Assembly (NCBI RefSeq): GCF_001320245.1
Contig: NZ_BCBA01000023.1
Location: 1 to 64,000, forward strand
Direction: 5' to 3'
Source of the DNA: Pseudomonas sp. NBRC 111124
Lineage (GTDB): Bacteria; Pseudomonadota; Gammaproteobacteria; Pseudomonadales; Pseudomonadaceae
DNA: 64,000 nucleotides
Within the stretch, counting starts at the first letter, position 1, and every line of letters starts with the position of its first letter. A program made the position numbers and the translations under genes. This document shows positions 26,286-34,987 of this stretch, piece by piece. The notes beneath the pieces are model-generated. The model was not told where the DNA came from. It made no database searches and saw only the letters and a list, made by a program, of their open reading frames with translations.

Positions 26286-29200
26286 ATGTCGTTGTCCAGC
26301 GGGCTGATCGCCGTGGTCGCCCTGGCCTATATGGCCATCATGTTCGCCATCGCCTTCTACGGCGACCGCCGCAGCACGCCATTGCCGCCGCGCCTGCGTG
26401 CGTGGGTGTACAGCCTGTCGCTGGCGGTGTACTGCACCAGCTGGACATTCTTCGGCGCGGTCGGCCAGGCCGCCGAACAGCTCTGGGCGTTCCTGCCCAT
26501 CTACCTTGGGCCGATCCTGCTGCTGATCTTCGCGCCCTGGGTGCTACAGAAGATGGTGCTGATCAGCAAGCAGCAGAACATCACCTCGATTGCCGACTTC
26601 ATCGCTGCGCGCTACGGCAAGTCACAGTCCCTGGCGGTGGTGGTGGCGCTGATCTGCCTGGTCGGCGTGCTGCCTTACATCGCCTTGCAGCTCAAGGGCA
26701 TCGTGCTTGGCGTCAACCTGCTGATCGGCGCCAACGCCGACGCCACCGGCACCCGCGTGCAGGACACCGCGCTGGTGGTGTCGCTGGTGCTGGCGCTGTT
26801 CGCCATTGTCTTCGGCACACGTAGCCTGGACGTCACCGAGCACCACCGCGGCATGGTCCTGGCCATCGCCTTCGAGTCGCTGATCAAACTGCTGGCATTC
26901 CTTGCCGTGGGCGTATTCGTGGTGTTCAACCTGTACGACGGCTTCGACGACCTGTTCACCCAGGCGCGCCAGTCGGTGCAGCTGGACAGCTACTGGCAGG
27001 AAACCATCAACTGGCCGTCGATGGTGGTGCAAACTGCCGTGGCGATGATGGCGATCATCTGCTTGCCACGGCAGTTCCACGTCACCGTGGTGGAGAACAT
27101 CGAACCGCAGGACATGCGCCTGGCGCGCTGGGTGTTTCCGCTTTACCTGGCCCTGGCTGCGCTGTTCGTGGTGCCGATCGCCCTGGCCGGGCAGATGCTG
27201 CTGCCGGGCACGGTGATTTCCGATTCCTTCGTCATCAGCCTGCCACTGGCCGAAGCGCACCCGAGCCTGGCCCTGCTGGCCTTCATCGGCGGTGCTTCGG
27301 CCGCCACCGGCATGGTCATCGTCGAGGCCGTGGCGCTGTCGACCATGGTGTCCAACGACATGCTGCTGCCCTGGCTGCTGCGCCGCAACAACGCCGAGCG
27401 GCCGTTCGAGGCCTTCCGCCACTGGATGCTGTCGGTGCGCCGGGTGACCATCGTGGTGATCCTGCTGCTGGCCTACGTCAGCTACCGTCTGCTTGGCTCC
27501 ACCGCGAGCCTGGCGACCATCGGCCAGATTGCCTTTGCCGCCGTGACCCAGCTGACCCCAGCCATGCTCGGCGCGCTGTACTGGAAGCAGGCCAACCGTC
27601 GTGGCGTGTTTGCAGGCCTCGCGGCGGGTATCTTCCTGTGGTTCTACACCCTGGTGCTGCCGATCATTGCCCACAGCCTGGGCTTGCCACTCGGGCTGTT
27701 CCCGGGCCTGGCCTGGCTGCACGGCAACCCGCTCGACCTGCCGATCAGCCCGTTGACCCAGGGCGTGGTGCTGTCGCTGGCAGGCAACTTCACCCTGTTC
27801 GTGTGGGTGTCGATGCTGTCGCGCACCCGCGTGTCGGAACACTGGCAGGCAGGCCGCTTCATCGGCCAGCAAACCAGCGCCCGCCCCAGCAGCAAGCCGC
27901 TGCTGGCGGTGCAGATCGACGACCTGCTCACCCTCGCCTCGCGCTTCGTCGGAGAGGAGCGCGCGCGGCAAAGTTTCATCCGCTTCGCCTACCGCCAGGG
28001 CAAGGGCTTCAACCCCAACCAGAACGCCGACGGCGACTGGATCGAACACACCGAACGCCTGCTCGCCGGCGTGCTCGGCAGCTCCTCGACCCGCGCCGTG
28101 GTCAAGGCCGCCATCGAGGGCCGCGACATGCAGCTCGAGGATGTGGTGCGCATCGCCGACGAAGCCAGCGAAGTGCTGCAGTTCAACCGTGCACTGCTGC
28201 AGGGCGCCATCGAGAACATCAACCAGGGCATCAGCGTGGTCGACCAGAACCTGCACCTGGTGGCCTGGAACCGCCGCTACCTGGAGCTGTTCAACTACCC
28301 CGACGGGCTGATCAGCGTCGGCCGGCCGATCGCCGACATCATCCGCTACAACGCCGAGCGCGGCCTATGCGGCCCGGGCGAGGCGCAAGTCCATGTGGCG
28401 CGGCGCCTGCACTGGATGCGTCAGGGGCGTGCGCACTCCTCCGAACGGCTGTTCCCCAACGGCCGGGTGATCGAACTGATCGGCAACCCGATGCCCGGTG
28501 GCGGCTTCGTCATGAGTTTTACCGACATCACCCCATTCCGCGAGGCCGAACAGGCGCTGCGTGACGCCAACGAGCGGCTGGAGCAGCGCGTGGCCGAACG
28601 TACCCATGAGTTGTCGCAACTCAATCAGGCACTATCGGAAGCCAAGAGCCAGGCCGAAGCGGTGAGCAAGTCCAAGACCCGCTTCCTCGCTGCGGTCAGC
28701 CACGACCTGATGCAGCCGCTGAACGCCGCACGGCTGTTCTCCGCGGCCCTGTCGCAGCAGGCCGAGGGCATGAACGAAGAGGCCCAGCAGCTGGTGCAGC
28801 ACATGGACAGCTCGCTACGCTCGGCCGAGGAATTGATCAGCGACCTGCTGGATATCTCGCGCCTGGAAAACGGCAAGATCACCCCCGACGCCAAACCCTT
28901 CGCCCTCAATGAACTGTTCGACACCCTGGGCGCCGAGTTCAAGGTGCTGGCTGCCGAAAAGGGCCTGGAGTTCCGCCTGCGCGGCAGCCGCCTGCGGGTC
29001 GACAGCGACATGAAACTGCTGCGCCGGGTGCTGCAGAACTTCCTCACCAATGCCCTGCGCTACGGCAAGAGCCCGATCCTGCTGGGCGTACGCCGCCAGG
29101 GCGAGCACCTGTGGCTGGAGGTGTGGGACCGTGGCCCGGGTATTGCCGACGACAAGTTGCAGGTGATTTTCCAGGAGTTCAAGCGCCTGGACAGCCACCA

Positions 29201-29762
29201 GACCCGTGCCGAAAAAGGCCTGGGCCTGGGCTTGGCGATCGCCGACGGCCTGTGCCGGGTGCTTGGCCACAAGCTGGAAGTGCGCTCCTGGCCCGGCAGG
29301 GGCACGGTGTTTCGGGTCAATGTACCGATTGCACACCAGGCTGCGGTGGCGCCGAGCGCCCCGGTGGAAACCGCGAGCCAGCCGCTGGCCGGCTTGCAGG
29401 TGCTGTGCGTGGACAACGAAGACAGCATCCTGATCGGCATGAACAGCCTGCTCAGCCGCTGGGGCTGCCAAGTGTGGACCGCACGCAATCGTGCCGAATG
29501 CGAAGCGTTGCTGGCAAAGGGCATGCGCCCGCACCTGGCACTGGTGGACTTCCACCTGGACGACGGCGAAACCGGTACCGGGCTGATGGGCTGGTTACGT
29601 GCGCGCCTCGGCGAGCCGGTGCCCGGTGTGGTGATCAGTGCCGACGGCAGCAAGGAAACCTTGGCCACCGTGCATGCCGCGGGCTTGGACTATCTGGCCA
29701 AACCCGTCAAGCCGGCAGCCTTGCGTGCCCTGCTCAATCGCCATCTGAGCCTGGTTCAGTAA
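26286..29762 (+). CDS. crbS: CrbS/MxtR-type hybrid sensor histidine kinase with SSS transporter domain
   Basis: A 1158-aa protein. Residues 1 to about 520 form a sodium:solute symporter-like domain of about 13 helices. A linker region follows that may be the STAC domain of this group, then a PAS domain near 640-755 (NRALLQGAIENINQGISVVD), a short coiled coil, and HisKA with phospho-acceptor His near residue 806 (SHDLMQPLNAARL). HATPase motifs come next (NFLTNALRYG, DRGPGIADD, GLGLGLAI), then a C-terminal receiver with the acceptor Asp near 1088 (LVDFHLDDG) and Lys in LAKPVKP. Known relatives (CrbS, P. aeruginosa MxtR) work with the LuxR-type regulator CrbR/ErdR in acetate utilisation; no such regulator is in this window. 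It may sense or transport a small carboxylate. Confidence 0.9.
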   Translation: MSLSSGLIAVVALAYMAIMFAIAFYGDRRSTPLPPRLRAWVYSLSLAVYCTSWTFFGAVGQAAEQLWAFLPIYLGPILLLIFAPWVLQKMVLISKQQNITSIADFIAARYGKSQSLAVVVALICLVGVLPYIALQLKGIVLGVNLLIGANADATGTRVQDTALVVSLVLALFAIVFGTRSLDVTEHHRGMVLAIAFESLIKLLAFLAVGVFVVFNLYDGFDDLFTQARQSVQLDSYWQETINWPSMVVQTAVAMMAIICLPRQFHVTVVENIEPQDMRLARWVFPLYLALAALFVVPIALAGQMLLPGTVISDSFVISLPLAEAHPSLALLAFIGGASAATGMVIVEAVALSTMVSNDMLLPWLLRRNNAERPFEAFRHWMLSVRRVTIVVILLLAYVSYRLLGSTASLATIGQIAFAAVTQLTPAMLGALYWKQANRRGVFAGLAAGIFLWFYTLVLPIIAHSLGLPLGLFPGLAWLHGNPLDLPISPLTQGVVLSLAGNFTLFVWVSMLSRTRVSEHWQAGRFIGQQTSARPSSKPLLAVQIDDLLTLASRFVGEERARQSFIRFAYRQGKGFNPNQNADGDWIEHTERLLAGVLGSSSTRAVVKAAIEGRDMQLEDVVRIADEASEVLQFNRALLQGAIENINQGISVVDQNLHLVAWNRRYLELFNYPDGLISVGRPIADIIRYNAERGLCGPGEAQVHVARRLHWMRQGRAHSSERLFPNGRVIELIGNPMPGGGFVMSFTDITPFREAEQALRDANERLEQRVAERTHELSQLNQALSEAKSQAEAVSKSKTRFLAAVSHDLMQPLNAARLFSAALSQQAEGMNEEAQQLVQHMDSSLRSAEELISDLLDISRLENGKITPDAKPFALNELFDTLGAEFKVLAAEKGLEFRLRGSRLRVDSDMKLLRRVLQNFLTNALRYGKSPILLGVRRQGEHLWLEVWDRGPGIADDKLQVIFQEFKRLDSHQTRAEKGLGLGLAIADGLCRVLGHKLEVRSWPGRGTVFRVNVPIAHQAAVAPSAPVETASQPLAGLQVLCVDNEDSILIGMNSLLSRWGCQVWTARNRAECEALLAKGMRPHLALVDFHLDDGETGTGLMGWLRARLGEPVPGVVISADGSKETLATVHAAGLDYLAKPVKPAALRALLNRHLSLVQ

Positions 29763-31221
29763 CCGGCTCGTCGGCCAGCGCTTCGTCCGAGAGCGCCCGC
29801 TCCAGCAGTTCGGCCGGCAGGCTCTTGCTGGCGCGGGCACCGAGCAGCTTGAGCTGTTCACTGCGGCTGACCAGGTTGCCGCGCCCTTCGCACAGTTTGT
29901 TGCGTGCTGCGGCGTAGGCCTTGTCGACCTGTTGCAGGCGATTGCCCAGTTCGTCCAGGTCCTGGATGAACAGCACGAACTTGTCGTACAGCCAACCGGC
30001 GCGCTCGGCGATCTCGCGGGCATTCTGGCCCTGGCGCTCTTGCTTCCACAGGCTGTCGATGACCCGCAGGGTGGCCAGCAAGGTGGTCGGGCTGACGATC
30101 ACGATCTGCCGGTCGAACGCTTCCTGGAACAGGTTCGGCTCGGCCTGCAGCGCTGCCGAGAAGGCTGCCTCGATCGGTACGAACAGGAGCACGAAGTCCA
30201 GACTGTGCAGGCCTTCGAGGCGGTTATAGTCCTTGCTCGACAGGCCCCTGACGTGGTTGCGCAGCGATTGCACGTGCTGCTTGAGTGCCGCTTCGTCATT
30301 GCTGCCGACAAATTGCTGGTAGGCGGTGAGGCTGACCTTGGCATCGACCACCACCTGTTTGTCACCGGGCAGCATGATCAGCACGTCAGGCTGGAAGCGC
30401 TCGCCATCGGCGCTTTTCAGGCTGACCTGGGTCTGGTATTCGCGGCCTTTCTCCAGGCCGGCATGTTCCAGCACCCGCTCCAGAATCAGCTCGCCCCAGT
30501 TACCCTGGGTTTTCTGGCCCTTGAGTGCCTGGGTAAGGTTGGTGGCTTCGTCAGACAGGCGCAGGTTCAGCTGCTGCAGGCGCTCCAGTTCCTTGCCCAG
30601 CGAGAAGCGCTCGCGGGCTTCCTGCTGGTAGCTTTCTTCGACACGTTTTTCGAAAGCCTGGATGCGCTCCTTGAGCGGGTCGAGCAATTGACCCAGGTGC
30701 TGCTGGCTCGTCTGGGCGAAACGCTGCTCGCGTTCGTCAAAGATTTTCGTGGCCAGGTCAGCGAATTGCGCGCGCAGGGTGTCGCGGGCCTCCTGCAGAT
30801 CCTCCAGGCGCTGCTGGTGACTGTCCTGCTGTTCCCGCAGCTCGGCCTCCAGGCGTGCGGTCTGGGCCTCGAGGCGACGCAGTTCGCCTTCGCGCGTGGC
30901 GCGTTCGAGGTGCCAGGCGTGGGCCGCATCACGGGCGTTGTCGCGGTCGATCTGCAGCAGCTCCAGTTCACGGCCCTGGGCGGCCAGTTGGGTCTGCTTG
31001 ACGGTGTTGGCTTCGCTGAGGTCGCTGACCTCATCACGGCTGGCGTCCAGTTGCGCCTGCAGGCCGGCCTGAGCCAGCTGCGCACTGCCCAAGCGCTCCT
31101 CGAGCAGGGCCAGCTCGCTCTGACGCGCGCCCTGGCGGCGCTGCACCTGCATGACCCAACCCAGGCAAGGTAATGCCCCTGCCACCAAGCCCAGCAAAAT
31201 GCTGGTCAGATCCACTGCCAT
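29734..31221 (-). CDS. rmuC: DNA recombination protein RmuC
   Basis: A 495-aa RmuC-family protein: one N-terminal membrane helix (SILLGLVAGALPCLGWVMQV), a long coiled coil from about residue 40 to 240, then the nuclease-like RmuC domain with RFQPDVLIMLPGDKQVVVDAKVSLTAYQQF. RmuC limits inversions at short inverted repeats and has recently been linked to defence against foreign DNA. The start at 31221 has GGGGTAAG upstream. Its 3' end overlaps the end of the sensor kinase gene on the opposite strand by 29 bp. It is probably cotranscribed with the Sel1-like gene 40 bp upstream. Confidence 0.92.
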   Translation of the reverse strand: MAVDLTSILLGLVAGALPCLGWVMQVQRRQGARQSELALLEERLGSAQLAQAGLQAQLDASRDEVSDLSEANTVKQTQLAAQGRELELLQIDRDNARDAAHAWHLERATREGELRRLEAQTARLEAELREQQDSHQQRLEDLQEARDTLRAQFADLATKIFDEREQRFAQTSQQHLGQLLDPLKERIQAFEKRVEESYQQEARERFSLGKELERLQQLNLRLSDEATNLTQALKGQKTQGNWGELILERVLEHAGLEKGREYQTQVSLKSADGERFQPDVLIMLPGDKQVVVDAKVSLTAYQQFVGSNDEAALKQHVQSLRNHVRGLSSKDYNRLEGLHSLDFVLLFVPIEAAFSAALQAEPNLFQEAFDRQIVIVSPTTLLATLRVIDSLWKQERQGQNAREIAERAGWLYDKFVLFIQDLDELGNRLQQVDKAYAAARNKLCEGRGNLVSRSEQLKLLGARASKSLPAELLERALSDEALADEPVTEPGSDGD

Positions 31222-31261
31222 GCTTACCCCGATCACACTGTTGCGAATTGAGTGCAGCTTA

Positions 31262-31621
31262 TCAGTCCGCTGGGGCAGGCGCCTGTTCCGGCGTATCGGC
31301 CTGGAACAGCCGCGCATACTCCAGCTGTGCAGGCCGGTCCCCGGCCCGCGCCGCCTGGCGTAGCAGTTCATGGCCGATGCGTCGGTCCCGGGCATTGCCG
31401 CATTCACGGCAGAGCATCTGCCCCAGGCGGCTCTGCGCCACCACCACGCCTTCGCGCGCGGGCTGTTTGAGCAGGCGCCCAGCGATGTGCTTGACCTGCT
31501 GCTTGTCTCCCAGGCGCGGGCTGTCGAGCAGCCAAAGGGCCACCTTCAGGGAAAAGCGCTTGGGTGAAGGGGCTGATGGGGCAACAGCGGGGCTGACGAG
31601 GGGTTTACTGCGAAACTTCAT
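31262..31621 (-). CDS. Small Sel1-repeat-like protein
   Basis: A 119-aa soluble protein with about two Sel1/TPR-like helical repeats (VVAQSRLGQMLCRECGNARD followed by GHELLRQAARAGDRPAQLEY). It has no signal peptide; the first 20 residues are basic and proline-rich. It lies 40 bp upstream of rmuC on the same strand and is likely cotranscribed. The function is unknown; Sel1 repeats usually mediate protein-protein contacts. Confidence 0.75.
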   Translation of the reverse strand: MKFRSKPLVSPAVAPSAPSPKRFSLKVALWLLDSPRLGDKQQVKHIAGRLLKQPAREGVVVAQSRLGQMLCRECGNARDRRIGHELLRQAARAGDRPAQLEYARLFQADTPEQAPAPAD

Positions 31622-31830
31622 GACCGACAGGCGTGACAGCTTGAAAGGCGCGCCACTTTACTCCTTTTTTTTGTGCATGACCTGTCGATTTCTGGAGCAT
31701 TGCAATTTTTTTCGATGATTTTTTCTTGACGTTTCCGGGTGGATGACCGGCTGGTCGACTGATGCCTGTCGATTGTCAGACAGTTCTGTAATTTGCTGGC
31801 ACGCCCGTCCTAGAGCAAGCGCTCGGGACA

Positions 31831-31851
31831 ATCCACAGTTCCTGTGGATAA
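31831..31851. promoter_or_regulatory. DnaA-box-like palindrome
   Basis: ATCCACAG-TTC-CTGTGGAT is a perfect dyad, and its right half continues to TGTGGATAA, the exact complement of the DnaA box TTATCCACA. A further near match (GTGGACAA) lies ten bases on. This is a candidate DnaA binding site in the promoter region of the Sel1-rmuC unit; chance occurrence of the 9-mer cannot be excluded. Confidence 0.4.
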
Positions 31852-32473
31852 CTCGGTGGACAACCCCTTCAACGAGCCCGCAAACCCCCGTGAAATGGGG
31901 CCTACAGTCAAACTGACGATTTTTTCACCAGCAAAAATTAGTGTTTTTTTTCATTGACTTAAGGTGCCAGTCAAGTCATTGGCGAGCTTGAATGGTGCTG
32001 TTGCCGGGGCGCTACAAGTCACGCCTCGAATGTGCACAACTGCACCGAAAGCCTGCGTTTGGATGCACGAAATTGGCCCGTGGGGCCGGTTGAGGGCTAG
32101 CTGCTCCCTCTTCCCAGCAGGCGAAATACGCGCCATACTGCGCGGCTCACCTGAAGAAACGTGAAAAGCTTGCAAAGGCTAAACATTTTCGGTAAGGTGC
32201 GCCCCGTTAGTACCCAAGCTGAAAGTCAATTCTGGCCAGAAGCGTCCTTGCAGCCCATCGCTCTCCCGAACGATCGCTGCTGAAACCAGGACCGGCCCAC
32301 TCGATGATTCACTCGCCAGCCCAGCGCTGTCCAAGCACGAATCAACCGGAAGATTGATCAGGATTCCACCCCGACGGCCTAGAACCTTGGCCCCGATGTG
32401 CTGCCTGCCTTCTGAAGTACCTACCAGTCAGCCCAAGCGCCCACACTTTGATTGCGCTCTCTCTGGCTGCTTT

Positions 32474-32519
32474 GTTCCAGTCAGGTTCGTTCGCCCCTTA
32501 ATAAAGGCGTCACTGGAAC
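32474..32519 (+). other. Structured RNA element upstream of a small gene
   Basis: GTTCCAGT (32474-32481) pairs with ACTGGAAC (32512-32519), and inside it CGCC (32492-32495) pairs with GGCG (32506-32509). The element ends about 57 bases before the ATG at 32577 and has no good U run, so it is more likely a leader structure than a terminator. Confidence 0.4.
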
Positions 32520-32576
32520 GTTTCTATCATGCACGGATCATATCTCCCGTGTTTAAAGCAGGAACCTCCTAACAAC

Positions 32577-32801
32577 ATGCAAACTCATCATCAAATTCAG
32601 GCTGCCATTGGCACCCTCTCCCAGGCCTTCTCGCCGTTGAAGTGCCTTATCGTTGCCCCACGCAAGGGCAGTTTCAGCTTCACTCTGGTGGACGAGCACG
32701 GCATCGCCTGCCACACCGAACGCCTGTACCCCGAACAGTACAGCCGCTCGGAACCGCTGCAGGCAGTGATCGACCGCACCCGTCAATCGCTCACCGCGTG
32801 A
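32577..32801 (+). CDS. Small conserved-looking hypothetical protein (74 aa)
   Basis: I do not recognise this 74-aa protein. It has the composition of a real soluble domain (LKCLIVAPRKGSFSFTLVDE, then HTERLYPEQYS), with alternating beta-like strands and a C-terminal helix, and no signal or membrane segment. The start at 32577 is chosen because the sequence MQTHHQIQAAIGTLSQAF is helix-like and codon use is Pseudomonas-typical from there on. The RBS is weak (CAGGAA about 14 bases upstream), and it follows an unusual structured leader. It may be translationally regulated. Confidence 0.65.
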   Translation: MQTHHQIQAAIGTLSQAFSPLKCLIVAPRKGSFSFTLVDEHGIACHTERLYPEQYSRSEPLQAVIDRTRQSLTA

Positions 32802-33049
32802 GTGGCGAATATCGGGGTATTCAAGGGCTGAATGGCATACACCGCGAGCTGCCTGATCGTTCTGCGTGTAATTGCCGTAAGGCATATAGCATCGGTCGAC
32901 AGGCAGCAATCGATTTAAAAACAGCCCTTTACACCACGATTATCACACTACACTTCAACTCGAGCGGTCCTAACCGCTTCCGGCGGGCCTGACCAATTTC
33001 CAGCTGCCAAGCTCCAGCGCCCGTCGGCCCTTTACTGCTCGAGGGCATC

Positions 33050-33532
33050 ATGGGTATCGCGGCGAATGAATTGTGTCAGTATGTGATCCGACCAACCCTG
33101 GTCTATCTGAATCGTCACTGCGCCAGCGCCGAGGCCCTCCTGCTCGGTATCGCGGCCAGCCAATCGGCTCTTGGTTCAGCTTTGCACGACCGACGTGGCC
33201 ACGGCCTCTACCGCATAGGCGAAAGCCGTCACCAGGCGGTCTGGGACCACTTTCTTGCCCGTGACCCGGACCTGGCCAGCCTGGTACGCGGCCTGGCCAG
33301 CCAACACGCCTTCCTCGGCGGGCCTCACCTGGAACTCACGGTGAACCTGCGCTACTCCACCGCCATCGCCTGGATGCTTATCGAAGAGCAGTCCACGCCT
33401 CTGCCTGCAGCGGACGACCTGCTCGGCCTGGCCCGTATCTGGCGTCAGATTTTCCATCCCCAAGGTCGCTTGCGCGATTTCACCTTGGCTTGGCATTCGT
33501 GCGTTGAACAGAAATTTCCACAAGTATCTTAA
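33050..33532 (+). CDS. Hypothetical protein resembling a phage-type transglycosylase-like domain
   Basis: A 160-aa protein without signal peptide. The pattern ALLLGIAASQSALG, then YRIGESRHQAVWDHFLA, LRYSTAIAWMLI, LPAADDLLGLARIWRQIF follows, segment by segment, a family I remember from phage and prophage genes (LLLGTAAQES..., G-Q-EP-THDD-W..YL, ..YWK..YNT..G), thought to be lysozyme-like. Here the catalytic-looking Glu of AAQES is Gln-Ser (AASQS) and the terminal motif has diverged, so it may be a domesticated and possibly inactive relative. The spacing to flanking genes suggests a single-gene unit. The family link is from memory and needs a profile search. Confidence 0.7.
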   Translation: MGIAANELCQYVIRPTLVYLNRHCASAEALLLGIAASQSALGSALHDRRGHGLYRIGESRHQAVWDHFLARDPDLASLVRGLASQHAFLGGPHLELTVNLRYSTAIAWMLIEEQSTPLPAADDLLGLARIWRQIFHPQGRLRDFTLAWHSCVEQKFPQVS

Positions 33533-33678
33533 GAAGCGTCCTACATCGTTACCGGAAAAAAAGGAATTTTGGTCGGATTGTCCTACAAAACCGCTCTATC
33601 TCCTGTGATTGAGGCTATAGCGCGGCGCGTCATTTGTTGGTAGCTTTTCGCCCCGGAGATCACAAGGAGTTTCTAATA

Positions 33679-34944
33679 ATGAAAAAAGCAATGCTCAAAA
33701 CCTCCCTCGGCGTAGCCGTGGCCCTGGCATCCAGCCAACTGTTCGCTGCCGGCTTCGCACTTAACGAACAGAGCATCAGCGGCATGGGTACCGGGTTTGC
33801 TGGTCGTTCCTCTTCTGCCGATGATGCCAGCACCGTGTATGGCAACCCGGCCGGCATGTCCCGCCTGAAACGCCAGGAAGTGGTCGTGGGGGGAGCAGCT
33901 GTTATCGCCAAGACCGATATCTCGGGCCGGGGCAGCAGCCCACTGCCAGGCGAAACCGACGGCGACATGGTGCCTACCGTTGGCGTACCCATGGGCTACT
34001 ACGTGAAACCGATCGATGAGCACTGGAGCGTGGGCTTTGGTGTTTACGTCCCGTACGGCCTGGTGACCGATTACGGCAGCGGCGACGCTGCACGCTACTG
34101 GGGCAAGAAGAGCCACGTCGAGGTCATCACCTTCCAGCCTACCGTCAGCTACGCCTTCAACGACAAGGTATCGATCGGTTTCGGCCCGACCATCAACCGC
34201 ATCAAGGGCGAGCTGGGTTCGAATACCATCAACCCGCGCTCTCCAGGCTTCAACGATGGCGAGGTGAAGATCAAGGGTGACGACACCGCCGTGGGTTACA
34301 ACATCGGCATTCTGGTACAGGCCACCGACCGCACTCGCGTCGGCCTGACCTACCACTCGATGGTCGACTACAAGCTCGAAGGCGACACCAAGATCAATAA
34401 CGCCCTGATCGGGCCTTTCAGCGGCAGCAAGTTCGACGCCACCCTGAAGATCAAGACGCCTGAGTCGGTGGACTTCTCGGTCACCCACGAGCTGGACGAC
34501 CAGTGGACCCTGTATGCGGGCAGCACCTGGACCCGCTGGAGCCGCCTGAAGGACATCACTGTCAACAACGAAGTCCCAGCACCGCTGGCAGCCCAGTTCG
34601 GCACCATTACCGAAGAGCAGAACTGGCACGACACCTGGGCTCACGCCATTGGCGCCTCCTACAAGGTGAACAAGGAGTGGGTGCTGCGCACGGGCTTCTC
34701 CGTCGACCAGTCGCCAACCAACAACACCGACCGCTCGCCGCGCATTCCTACGGGTGATCGCAAGGCCATCAGTATTGGTGCTGGCTGGAGCCCGAACGAC
34801 GATATGACCATCGACGTTGCCTACTCCTACCTGTGGGAAGAGGACACCAAGGTCAACCTGGCAAGCCCTACCAAAGGCCGCTACCAAGCCAAGTACGAGA
34901 ACAGCGCGCACGGCCTGGGCGCCTCGCTCACCTACCGCTTCTGA
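33679..34944 (+). CDS. FadL/TodX-family outer-membrane transporter
   Basis: A 421-aa outer-membrane beta-barrel for uptake of long-chain fatty acids or other hydrophobic compounds. A signal peptide is visible (MKKAMLKTSLGVAVALASSQLFA, cut before AGFALNEQS), followed by the hatch-domain sequence GMGTGFAGRSSSADDASTVY with NPAGMSRL. It ends in LGASLTYRF, with the terminal aromatic residue of a barrel. AAGGAG precedes the ATG at 33679; a longer frame from 33634 lacks these features. A strong bidirectional terminator follows at 34962. Confidence 0.95.
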   Translation: MKKAMLKTSLGVAVALASSQLFAAGFALNEQSISGMGTGFAGRSSSADDASTVYGNPAGMSRLKRQEVVVGGAAVIAKTDISGRGSSPLPGETDGDMVPTVGVPMGYYVKPIDEHWSVGFGVYVPYGLVTDYGSGDAARYWGKKSHVEVITFQPTVSYAFNDKVSIGFGPTINRIKGELGSNTINPRSPGFNDGEVKIKGDDTAVGYNIGILVQATDRTRVGLTYHSMVDYKLEGDTKINNALIGPFSGSKFDATLKIKTPESVDFSVTHELDDQWTLYAGSTWTRWSRLKDITVNNEVPAPLAAQFGTITEEQNWHDTWAHAIGASYKVNKEWVLRTGFSVDQSPTNNTDRSPRIPTGDRKAISIGAGWSPNDDMTIDVAYSYLWEEDTKVNLASPTKGRYQAKYENSAHGLGASLTYRF

Positions 34945-34961
34945 CTCGTACCGCAGCATGG

Positions 34962-34987
34962 AAAACCGCCCTCGTGGCGGTTTTTTT
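34962..34987. terminator. Terminator after fadL-type gene
   Basis: AAAACCGCC-CTCGT-GGCGGTTTTTTT: a 7-bp GC-rich stem with flanking A/T runs. It overlaps the last codons of the convergent LysR gene and can serve both. Confidence 0.92.

Larger units (their letters stand above)
31622..32576. other. Gene-poor stretch of 955 bp with possible long leader or small RNA
   Basis: No convincing protein gene lies here. Visible structure: two AT-rich tracts (31650-31740 and 31910-31965); a palindrome with DnaA-box-like sequence at 31831-31851; a possible sigma-70 promoter on the plus strand (TTGCAA at 32170-32175, 17 bases, TAAGGT at 32193-32198); and several hairpins downstream, the best being GTTCCAGT..ACTGGAAC at 32474-32519. 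It may encode a roughly 300-nt structured leader of the gene at 32577 or a separate small RNA. Confidence 0.5.

Noticed and set aside
32354-32572. A 72-codon frame in the gene-poor stretch before 32577.
   Set aside because: It is rich in Pro, Arg and Cys with no RBS and ends just before the 74-aa gene; it looks like chance coding in a leader.
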